Positions 47,041-53,848 of a DNA stretch of 64,000 nt are shown here, piece after piece (within the stretch, counting starts at the first letter, position 1; every line of letters begins with the position of its first letter). Made by a program: the position numbers and the translations under genes. Source of the DNA: an uncultured Kiritimatiellota bacterium (GTDB lineage Bacteria; Verrucomicrobiota; Kiritimatiellia; RFP12; UBA1067); NCBI GenBank assembly GCA_934635385.1, contig CAKTZI010000009.1:1-64000 (forward strand), in the 5' to 3' direction. Below the pieces are notes generated by a model. That model searched no databases and was not told where the DNA came from. It was given only the letters and a program-made list of their open reading frames with translations.

Positions 47041-48565
47041 GTTTGCGGCGTTTCTCGCGGCGCACAAGCCCCTCGCCGACGTCGCGGCGCTCTCGGATGG
47101 CACGATCGTGGACGGCTGGCGGGTGACGGCGTTTCTCGGACGCGGCGGCAGCGGCGAAGTCTATCGCGTCGAACACGTCGAGACGGGACAGGTTGCCGCA
47201 CTCAAGGTTCTCGTGCCCCATTCGGACGCGAACCCTGAAAGCCGAGAGACGGCGCGTCGCCGGTTTGTCCGCGAGGCCGAGTTTCTCGCGAACAACGCCT
47301 ATCCGTTCTTCCCGAAGTTCTATGCGGCGGGCGAGACGGACGGCAGCCCCTTTGTCGTGATGGAGCTGCTGGACGCGCGACCGCTGCCGAACCGCGACCG
47401 GGCGGTCGCCGCGTTTCTCCAGAAGGTCTGTACGGCCGTGCGTACGCTGCACCGCCGGGGGCTTGTGCATCGCGACATCAAGCCGGCCAACATCCTGTGG
47501 CGGACGAACGGCGAGCCTGTGCTGATCGATCTCGGACTCCTGAAGGAGACCGTTGCCCGTGCGGGACATACGGGCGTGTCGGTCACGCTGATGGACGGCC
47601 ACGCCGTCGGTGCGGGAACGCCGCATTACGCCGCGCCGGAGCAGTTCGGCGGCGGGGCCGTGTCCGCCGTGTCGGACATCCATGCGCTCGGCGTCCTGAT
47701 CGACGACTGCTTCGGCGGCAAGCCGTCGCACGACTGGAACCGCATCGTCCGCCGCGCGACGAGTTCCCTGCCGGAGTATCGCTACCGTGACGTGGACGAC
47801 CTGATGCGCGCCATTCGCGGCCGCCATGTCGCCCGCATCCTCGCGTGGCTTGGGATCGCGGCGCTGACGGCGCTGGCGGTCGGACTGTGGAACCGTCCGC
47901 CAGTCTCGTCGGCGGAAGTCGCCGCGCAGTTCCGCGACGACCCGGCGAGCGCGGCGGGACTGCGCCAGGCGATGGACGACGCGGAAGGCTATGACGAGCC
48001 GGAGCGCTGGCGCGCGCTGTGCGAGAACGTCGTCACCAACGTCACCCGCAAGGAGCGCGCATTTGCGGTGACGAATGATGTGGAGTGGTCAGACGGTCGC
48101 GTGACGCATCTGGTCAGCTGGGCGACGCGGGAGGTGACGAACGAAGTCGCGGCCACGGTCGTGCGCCTGAACAGGCAGATCCAGGCGTTCAAGCGGCCGA
48201 TCGTCCTCTCGAACGACCGCGAGTGGTTCATCGTCGGTCCGGGGACGCTCGACGCGAACGTGACGGGGGCGGACACGAACGCGCTCACGAACGTGCGGCT
48301 CGACCACTGCATCTTCCTGAACCGGACGCGCAAGCCGCCGGAGCAGGCCGCGCTCTTCTATCATCTGCTGGGGCAGGCGTATCTCAATTTCATCGACCGT
48401 GAGCCGGTCACCGGGGCGTGGGGTGAGATGGGCGACTACACGGAGGTCTCCGACATGCGAATCAACGCGCTGGAATTCGGCGGCCCCGCAACGTACAAGG
48501 GCCTGAACGAGAAGCGGCAGGCGGAGATTGACGCGCAGATGCTCCGCTTTGCGGAAGAGCAGTAG
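47015..48565 (+). CDS. Membrane serine/threonine protein kinase
   Basis: 516 residues. Kinase domain at about 28-270: Gly loop GRGGSGEVY, AALKV (catalytic Lys), HRDIKPANIL (catalytic Asp) and DLGLLK, where DLG takes the place of DFG, then GAGTPHYAAPEQF (APE-equivalent). One membrane span at about 272-290 (ILAWLGIAALTALAVGLW), then a 225-residue outer part (with Trp and Asn-rich beta sequence such as NVTRKERAF) with no recognised fold. Shares 26 bases with the sigma gene, so co-expressed and probably paired in signalling. ATG 47015 follows TTGGAGCAAG. Confidence 0.9.
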   Translation: MMQSSSTTEFAAFLAAHKPLADVAALSDGTIVDGWRVTAFLGRGGSGEVYRVEHVETGQVAALKVLVPHSDANPESRETARRRFVREAEFLANNAYPFFPKFYAAGETDGSPFVVMELLDARPLPNRDRAVAAFLQKVCTAVRTLHRRGLVHRDIKPANILWRTNGEPVLIDLGLLKETVARAGHTGVSVTLMDGHAVGAGTPHYAAPEQFGGGAVSAVSDIHALGVLIDDCFGGKPSHDWNRIVRRATSSLPEYRYRDVDDLMRAIRGRHVARILAWLGIAALTALAVGLWNRPPVSSAEVAAQFRDDPASAAGLRQAMDDAEGYDEPERWRALCENVVTNVTRKERAFAVTNDVEWSDGRVTHLVSWATREVTNEVAATVVRLNRQIQAFKRPIVLSNDREWFIVGPGTLDANVTGADTNALTNVRLDHCIFLNRTRKPPEQAALFYHLLGQAYLNFIDREPVTGAWGEMGDYTEVSDMRINALEFGGPATYKGLNEKRQAEIDAQMLRFAEEQ

Positions 48566-48782
48566 TTTCCCCTTTGCCAAGATGCCCTGATGAGCCTTGG
48601 CCGCGTCACAGACGGGCGACAATCATTCTCCGTGTCTCACCCCTCTAGCGACCGCTTGCGCGGCTCGCTTCGCTCGAGGGATATGTGCCTCCGTGTGAGC
48701 AGAGTGCCGACTCTCTCGTCTTCAACCCTCAAAATGAGAATCGTCTGCGGAAAATTCTCATTCCTGATTCGGACTTCTCTTG
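48566..48782. other. Gap after kinase gene: GC hairpin and weak repeat units
   Basis: No gene seen. Holds a strong imperfect hairpin at 48641-48680 (AGCGACCGC / GCGGCTCGCT core, flanked by CCCTC/GAGGG) without a T-run, and two single CTCCGTGTG-type units (48628, 48688). May end the recA-sigma-kinase transcript. Confidence 0.45.
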
Positions 48783-48818
48783 CCCCTGTCGCATCTGCGA
48801 CAGGGGATTTGCTATAAT
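48783..48818 (+). promoter_or_regulatory. Palindromic operator overlapping an extended -10 promoter
   Basis: CCCCTGTCGCA-TC-TGCGACAGGGG (48783-48806) is a perfect 11-bp inverted repeat with core TGTCGC-N4-GCGACA. TGC-TATAAT follows at 48810-48818. With a start near 48825 the site centre is at about -30, overlapping the polymerase, so a bound Crp/Fnr-type protein would repress. Half-sites TGTCG resemble those of CooA (TGTCA-N6-CGACA). Confidence 0.65.
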
Positions 48819-48824
48819 ATCCGC

Positions 48825-48934
48825 CAGCTACGTAACGACGCTTTAAACAGAAATCGCCAATTTCAGACAGAAAGCGTTCTACAAGGGCACGACACGCGAA
48901 GACTCGCGTGGCGTGTCCCTGTCGTCGTGTTTTT
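48825..48934 (+). ncRNA. Structured leader or small RNA with terminator
   Basis: About 110 nt between a strong promoter and a T-run. First stem ACGCTTT/AAAGCGT encloses GAAAT/ATTTC; a second structure CACGAC (48888)/GTCGTG (48929) encloses a nested stem GACACGC/GCGTGTC and is followed by TTTTT (48930-48934). It lies just before the Crp/Fnr gene (34 nt further), so it could be an attenuator leader or a separate small RNA. No family recognised. Confidence 0.45.
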
Positions 48935-48967
48935 CTGTCGGGCGTTTGGCGATGCCTTGTTTAAGAC

Positions 48968-49720
48968 ATGACGATGAGGACACGCCATCTTTTTTGTTCG
49001 CATTCGGGAAATGCGAAACCGCCGCGTAAGAAATCGCGTCTGGCGGGACGTATGTTGCAGATGAAAGACTGCAACGACAATGTCCTCTCCCGCATGGCGG
49101 AAACGCCACTGTTTGCGGGACTCTCCGAACCCGACCGCGCGTCCTTGGCGACAGCGCTCAACGTGCGCGTCAAGGCGTGCGAAGCCGCCGAACTGGTGAC
49201 GCACGAATGCTCCCCCGCCGCCGAGATCGTCTGTGTGCTCACGGGACGCCTCCACGTCTACGAATGCGGACTGAAGGACGGCGACCGGCATCTTGTCCAC
49301 AGTCTGTGCCCCGGCGAAGTCTACGGCGCGTCGTTCCCCGTGCTGGATCTCAAGACCAGTCCCGGCATGCTGGTCGCGGCAGAAACCACGCGGATTCTCG
49401 TCTTCAAGGCCGAGGCGGTGCGGCAGGTGATGGCCTCTGGAGCCTGCCCGACGCTCGTCGCGAACCTCTATGCCGCCGCCGTCCGTCAGGGGTTTGCGGC
49501 CTGGCGCAAGGTCTCGCTCCTCAGCTGCTACGAGATCGCCGACCGGGTTCGGCTGTATCTCCAGTGGCGAAGCGGCGAGCCGGACGCCGCGCCGATTCGC
49601 CTCCCCGAACTCGCCGCCTACCTCGGCGTGAACCGCACGGCGCTCTACCGCGCCCTCGGCAAGCTGAAGAAAAACGAAGCGACGAGGAATCTCGTCAGGG
49701 CGCACGTGAAAATGCGATAG
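48968..49720 (+). CDS. Crp/Fnr-family transcription regulator
   Basis: Up to 250 residues. Cyclic-nucleotide-binding-like beta-roll at about 42-160 (LFAGLSEPDRASLATAL, EIVCVLTGRLHVYE, LCPGEVYGASFPVL), dimerisation helix, and C-terminal winged helix with recognition region LPELAAYLGVNRTALYRALGKL (about 207-230). No Cys cluster of the Fnr iron-sulfur type and no obvious haem ligand; a ligand cannot be named. The start is uncertain: ATG 48968 lacks a ribosome site, and ATG 49052 or 49061 would still keep the whole domain. It is preceded by a leader whose promoter carries a palindrome (48783-48806) and is near a second copy (50449-50468), both likely targets of this protein. Confidence 0.85.
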   Translation: MTMRTRHLFCSHSGNAKPPRKKSRLAGRMLQMKDCNDNVLSRMAETPLFAGLSEPDRASLATALNVRVKACEAAELVTHECSPAAEIVCVLTGRLHVYECGLKDGDRHLVHSLCPGEVYGASFPVLDLKTSPGMLVAAETTRILVFKAEAVRQVMASGACPTLVANLYAAAVRQGFAAWRKVSLLSCYEIADRVRLYLQWRSGEPDAAPIRLPELAAYLGVNRTALYRALGKLKKNEATRNLVRAHVKMR

Positions 49721-49735
49721 CGGTGATTGCTTCGT

Positions 49736-50038
49736 TTATAGCGAGCGTAGTGAAGTAATGGCCTGTTTGCAGTTGTGAATCGAGATGATTTCGACGTGGT
49801 TACGCTTGTTGCGATAGAAGAGCCGGTAATTCCCGATGGTAATGTCGCGAATGATGGGGTGCTTGCCGCGAAACTCTGGCGAGACACGCCCTGCAAGAGG
49901 GAATCGTTTTAGATGTTCAGACTTGGCCTTGATATCTACCAACCAGTTGACAGCCGTGTCGGGGTAATCATATTCGGCAAGGGAATGGGCGTATTCTTTC
50001 AGGCGGCGTTGTGCACGCGGAGACCAAATGAGAGACAT
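49736..50038 (-). CDS. ParE/RelE-family toxin
   Basis: 100 residues. Reads as a ParE/RelE fold: WSPRAQRRLKEYAHSL, LKRFPLAGRVSPEF and GNYRLFYRNKRNHVEIISIHNCKQ, matching the family pattern of fP-x-x-Gr-x-pE and YR-x-Y. The start overlaps the antitoxin stop by a base (TAATG), giving coupled translation with antitoxin first. Target (gyrase or mRNA) cannot be told from sequence. Confidence 0.88.
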   Translation of the reverse strand: MSLIWSPRAQRRLKEYAHSLAEYDYPDTAVNWLVDIKAKSEHLKRFPLAGRVSPEFRGKHPIIRDITIGNYRLFYRNKRNHVEIISIHNCKQAITSLRSL

Positions 50039-50358
50039 TAGGCGAATTCCTTGAGGAGGTCGTTGAAAACCTTGTCGTGAGGAATGCCCTCGCCGGCATC
50101 AAGTTCGCGGATTCCCTCCTCCACATCACGGCGCATTCCAATCTGGTCGCGCAGGGTTTCCCAGATGTTCCATGTGTCTTCAAAGTCTTGCACATTCATG
50201 ACGATGGTCGCTGCACGGCCGTTTTGCGTGACCAATATCGGACGATGCGTTGACTGCGTCTGCTTGAAATACTGCGTCAGATTCTGGCGATATTCGGAGA
50301 AAGGAATGACATCCTCGTCAAGTTTGGGACGCAGAAGGGTTTTCTGAAGTGCGGGCAT
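50038..50358 (-). CDS. Phd/YefM-type antitoxin
   Basis: 106 residues, first gene of the pair. IPFSEYRQNLTQYFKQTQ and RPILVTQNGRAATIVMNVQDFED fit the Phd/YefM DNA-binding N-terminus; the acidic C-terminal half (RDVEEGIRELDAG) would wrap the toxin. A promoter reading this way (TTGACG-N17-TACACT) ends about 30 bases upstream and AAAAAGGATCC precedes the ATG. Autoregulation is expected for the family but no operator repeats are obvious. Confidence 0.85.
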   Translation of the reverse strand: MPALQKTLLRPKLDEDVIPFSEYRQNLTQYFKQTQSTHRPILVTQNGRAATIVMNVQDFEDTWNIWETLRDQIGMRRDVEEGIRELDAGEGIPHDKVFNDLLKEFA

Positions 50359-50390
50359 TATAAGGATCCTTTTTAGGAGAAGATGCGAGT

Positions 50391-50419
50391 AGTGTACAAA
50401 ATATTGCGCATTTCGTCAA
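50391..50419 (-). promoter_or_regulatory. Promoter of the toxin-antitoxin pair
   Basis: On the minus strand TTGACG (complement of 50414-50419), 17-nt spacer, TACACT (complement of 50391-50396), with TG just before the -10. Confidence 0.65.
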
Positions 50420-50448
50420 GGCGAGGCGGGCGTTAAAAAAATTTCAAA

Positions 50449-50493
50449 GTTGTCGCATCTGCGACAACATCTTGCAGAGAAATTTGGTATTAT
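50449..50493 (+). promoter_or_regulatory. Class II-type Crp/Fnr operator and extended -10 promoter
   Basis: GTTGTCGCA-TC-TGCGACAAC (50449-50468) has the same 16-bp core TGTCGCATCTGCGACA as the site at 48783-48806. TGG-TATTAT follows at 50485-50493. With a start near 50500 the palindrome centre falls at about -41.5, the usual class II activator position, and no -35 box is needed. Likely activates the gene at 50555. Confidence 0.65.
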
Positions 50494-50554
50494 TCACAAG
50501 TCGCGTTTGAAGAGTTCGGTTTACAGTCCAACAAATGAAACAAGGAGAAGCGAA

Positions 50555-52045
50555 ATGACGGGCGAGCAAATCACAGAAATTTGTAACCTGATGGAAAAGA
50601 CCATCACGAAGGAATTAGGCCTTCGGTGCGGGCATCGCAGCCAAGGGTCTCAGGTTTATAAGCGGCCCGGCTACCAAACGTCTGGGGCGCATGATTTCTT
50701 TGTTGATCTCCCGACTGGTGCAAATGGAAAGATTAGGGCGCGGCTGTTCGCCGGCTACCACACGTCGACGGTTAGTGTCTTTGGCACAGACTTCAAAGAG
50801 ATGCGCGAGAGGATTCGTGCACGAGAATGCGAGACCTCGAATCTGGCGATTGATCGGTTTGAAGTGCCGAATACCAGCCCGCAAGGAGATCAGGCCGTGT
50901 GGTGCCGCTTCAAGCATCGGGGCGGGAAGAATTGGAGCGGCGACCCTGAGCAAGAGGTTCAGACGCTCAAGGACTTTCTCAAATGGCTGACGGCAATCGT
51001 CGTGTGCCTTGAACATAAACAACCCAGAAACAAGGAGGGAGTGGCTATGTTGCTACCAAATATGGAGAATACGTGGAAAGGCTGGGACGAATACCGCGCC
51101 TATTGGGACAACTTTGTCAGAGGATGGTTCGAGTGCAAAGAGAGAGAGCATGATCCAAAGGAATTGCCGAAAGATCCTTTGACAAAAGCATTACATCGAT
51201 ATTTTGCAGACGGTCTGAATCCGACAGCAGCAGAAAAAAGAAAGTTGAGCCGAAATGAGTTGCCTGAACCCTATGCGGGGAATCCTCAGGGAGCAAAATT
51301 TGTAGTCATCCAGATGAACCCTGGAATGTCCGAGTCGGGGGAAGAGACGAAGTATTATTCAAACCTCAATTCGGACGATGCGTTCCTGATTCAGGATTTT
51401 GCCGGGTGCTGTGAAATGAAGTATTCGGAGTGGATTGAACGATGGTCGATTTTCAGGTCGGCGTATCCTTCCGTTCCGATGTATCCGCAAGGCGTTCCCA
51501 CATCGAAAGTTTGTGGACATGATTGGTGGAACGATGATGGGAATCATAGTCGGTGGATTAAAGATTTTGCGGAGTGCGACGACCTTTTGAAATGCTTCGC
51601 GATTGAGTGTTGCCCCTACCATTCAAAGAGTTTTGACTCAAAGATGGTTATGGAAATGGGGGAGGATTATCTAATTAATCGGGTTGCCGTGCCAGCAGCT
51701 ATGGCTTGCCTCGAAAACGATCTGAAATGCGTAGTCTGCCTGGGAAGCGAGGTGGATTCGTTTCTTAGAAATGGGCTGAAAGCCAAATTGGTTCAGGAGT
51801 GGCAAGACGGGTGGGAGGTAAATCATCGGACAGGAGGAAGAATTCAAATCCCGGGATGGCCACCTCCTAAAAAGCCTCGCAAAAATGGCTCGCCGTTGGC
51901 CAAAAGGTGGTATCGGCTGTATGAAAAGATGGTAGAAGGCAGTGTTTGTCGGTTTTTGTCATTGTATGCAAATTGCATGAAGTTCCCAGGCGAAGACTTC
52001 AGGGCGGTCGAAGCGCGTATCAAGCGGGATCTTGCGAGAGGTTGA
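50555..52045 (+). CDS. Unknown protein with possible uracil-DNA-glycosylase-like part
   Basis: 496 residues from ATG 50555, which has AAGGAGA seven bases upstream; the in-frame start at 50450 would lie before the promoter. The N-terminal 150 residues contain a DUF4268-like beta pattern (RARLFAGYHTSTVSVFGTDF). From about 240, LPEPYAGNPQGAKFVVIQMNPG resembles the N-P-G motif of UDG-superfamily proteins, and FAIECCPYHSKSF with KCVVCLGSEVDSFL may be the later strands; the usual C-terminal HPS motif is not obvious. Trp- and Cys-rich. First gene of the lower-GC region, under a probable Crp/Fnr-dependent promoter. Repair or defence role is speculative. Confidence 0.5.
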   Translation: MTGEQITEICNLMEKTITKELGLRCGHRSQGSQVYKRPGYQTSGAHDFFVDLPTGANGKIRARLFAGYHTSTVSVFGTDFKEMRERIRARECETSNLAIDRFEVPNTSPQGDQAVWCRFKHRGGKNWSGDPEQEVQTLKDFLKWLTAIVVCLEHKQPRNKEGVAMLLPNMENTWKGWDEYRAYWDNFVRGWFECKEREHDPKELPKDPLTKALHRYFADGLNPTAAEKRKLSRNELPEPYAGNPQGAKFVVIQMNPGMSESGEETKYYSNLNSDDAFLIQDFAGCCEMKYSEWIERWSIFRSAYPSVPMYPQGVPTSKVCGHDWWNDDGNHSRWIKDFAECDDLLKCFAIECCPYHSKSFDSKMVMEMGEDYLINRVAVPAAMACLENDLKCVVCLGSEVDSFLRNGLKAKLVQEWQDGWEVNHRTGGRIQIPGWPPPKKPRKNGSPLAKRWYRLYEKMVEGSVCRFLSLYANCMKFPGEDFRAVEARIKRDLARG

Positions 52046-52096
52046 TTATAGAGCGGAGGCCATGAACACAATAAACTAATAACAGGGGAAACGAAA

Positions 52097-52441
52097 GTGA
52101 AGTTCCATAGCATTGGATGCTCGACAATTATCGCGATTGGCATCGGCCTTATTCTCACGATGTTCGTATTTCTTGCCACTGTGGCGGCAATGAAGGCTGG
52201 AGGCGGGGTAAGTGCCGCTAAACTGGTGCTCCTTGTGGCCGGTATCATCAGTCTGGTGATAGCCATCTACTGTGGATGGCAATACAATAATACGGTTGTT
52301 GAGATTAAGTATCGGTGGTGGGAATTTTTGTGTACGATTTTCTCCATTGTTACTTTTGGCTGTGCCGCAATCTACTTTGGGGATGTGCTTGATAAAGGCG
52401 AGAGCAAATCTGAGAATCAAGCCATTCATGCCGAGCCATGA
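52097..52441 (+). CDS. Small membrane protein, function unknown
   Basis: 114 residues starting GTG after GGGGAAACGAAA. Three likely membrane segments (about 8-30, 41-60, 72-95: IIAIGIGLILTMFVFLATVA, LVLLVAGIISLVIAIYCGW, FLCTIFSIVTFGCAAIYF) and a short polar tail. Thirteen bases before the next gene, so probably in the same transcript as the two genes after it. No family recognised. Confidence 0.6.
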   Translation: MKFHSIGCSTIIAIGIGLILTMFVFLATVAAMKAGGGVSAAKLVLLVAGIISLVIAIYCGWQYNNTVVEIKYRWWEFLCTIFSIVTFGCAAIYFGDVLDKGESKSENQAIHAEP

Positions 52442-52454
52442 GTTGATAGCGTGA

Positions 52455-53024
52455 ATGAGAGATAGACCATTCGAGTATACTTTTGGCTGTTTTACGGGGT
52501 GCGTCGTCATTCTGGTGCTTGTCGTCGTGGCTGTTGTCATTGCCGGACACATAAGTGGATGCCTTGCACACATGGAGAAAGGTCGCGATGAAAGACAGAA
52601 ACGGGAAAGGACGATGATGCAAGAACAGAAGGAAAGAGACAGACTGCAAGAGGACTTGCGGAATTTTGCCTTGCGCTACGCACCGCGACTTTGGGAGACG
52701 TCCGTTAAGGCCTCTGCAGAAATCACAAATCAGAACGAAAGAATCGAGAGATTGGAACGTACTCTTCATGAACTTGGGCGAGATCCATCCGTTGATGATG
52801 ATTTTCAGCGAATCTGTTCGAGACGAGATCAACTCGTTCGCGCGACAGAAGCCATGCGACAGAAACTGGAAGATGCATATCTCGCCGCGCAGAAGAGTGA
52901 GGTCATGCAAGATGACACGTCCTATCAGGACATAATGCGCCAAATCTTGCAAGAGAGTATCTTGGAGGCGGGAAAAGCGGAATCGTATTTCATTCAAATC
53001 ACAAAGGAGAAAGCCCCAAAATGA
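52455..53024 (+). CDS. Membrane-anchored coiled-coil protein
   Basis: 189 residues. One membrane span at about 12-32 (CVVILVLVVVAVVIAGHISG), then an almost wholly charged helical coiled coil with Arg/Glu/Gln heptads (about 42-160). The stop overlaps the next start by four bases (ATGA). It and the following coiled-coil lipoprotein look like two partners of an envelope complex; function unknown. Confidence 0.65.
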   Translation: MRDRPFEYTFGCFTGCVVILVLVVVAVVIAGHISGCLAHMEKGRDERQKRERTMMQEQKERDRLQEDLRNFALRYAPRLWETSVKASAEITNQNERIERLERTLHELGRDPSVDDDFQRICSRRDQLVRATEAMRQKLEDAYLAAQKSEVMQDDTSYQDIMRQILQESILEAGKAESYFIQITKEKAPK

Positions 53025-53815
53025 AACACAGAATAGAACCTGTAGCGTTGCTCGTCTCAATTGCCCTTGTTGTAGGAGGTTGTGGTCAAGAGAACGCCAT
53101 TGATCAGATTGGCGATGCCGTCCACAGTTCGAGTGGGGTGCAAGGCGTTCCGGATGTTGTGCGCGAACAGCAGCGCAAGGAGCGCATACGACAGAACACC
53201 CAGTGGACGGCGGAAAATCAAGCTCAATATCCGGAAGAATATTGTCTAGCGCAACTTGAAGCGGCCAGGAGGTATTCGGAGCAATTGGAGGTGTCTAACC
53301 ACAAGTTGGCGGTGGCATTAAGCGCGGCAAAGCGGAAGATGAACGAGGCGCAAACGCAGACTTCAGTGCTTGCCCGCTTCTTGGAGAATTCCAAGCGTGC
53401 CTATCGAATTGCGGAAACTGCGAAAACAGAACGAGTTCAGGTTAACGGACGACTTGTGAGCCGAAAAGAAGCGCAGGATGCCATCGTTGAAGCGTTTCAG
53501 CGTCTGCAGGACGCACAGAATGCCATACCCACGCAGTGGCTCTTAATTGAGAAGATTGACGTGAAATTCCAAAAGATTGCTGCAGAGCAAAAGAAACTTG
53601 CACGGCTCAACGAGAAGATCCGAAGCACACTGGAAGATGTGCGAATGAAAAAGGTGATAAACGGCGAGCATGACATTGGCGATGCCCTGAATGCGATAAG
53701 CGATTCAATGGGGGCGTTGCAAGAGGATCCGTCAATTCTGACGCTGGATGAGTTGCTGACCCCGTCGTCGGATGTCGTTCGGCAAGAGACCTTTGAAACC
53801 ATTATGTCCAAGTAA
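53021..53815 (+). CDS. Coiled-coil lipoprotein
   Basis: 264 residues. Signal with a lipobox-like VVGGC (about 18-22), then a largely helical chain: LEAARRYSEQLEVSNHKL, AKRKMNEAQTQTSVLARFLE, and KFQKIAAEQKKLARLNEKI. ATGA overlap with the previous gene. Follows the membrane/coiled-coil gene and precedes the large Sel1 protein by 33 bases, suggesting one operon. No family recognised. Confidence 0.7.
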   Translation: MKHRIEPVALLVSIALVVGGCGQENAIDQIGDAVHSSSGVQGVPDVVREQQRKERIRQNTQWTAENQAQYPEEYCLAQLEAARRYSEQLEVSNHKLAVALSAAKRKMNEAQTQTSVLARFLENSKRAYRIAETAKTERVQVNGRLVSRKEAQDAIVEAFQRLQDAQNAIPTQWLLIEKIDVKFQKIAAEQKKLARLNEKIRSTLEDVRMKKVINGEHDIGDALNAISDSMGALQEDPSILTLDELLTPSSDVVRQETFETIMSK

Positions 53816-53848
53816 AAAATCAAATAGCACCCAATAAAATAACGAAAG

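Noticed and set aside
50450..50554. Upstream start (50450) for the 50555 gene
   Set aside because: It lies within the operator, before the -10 box; ATG 50555 has a strong ribosome site.
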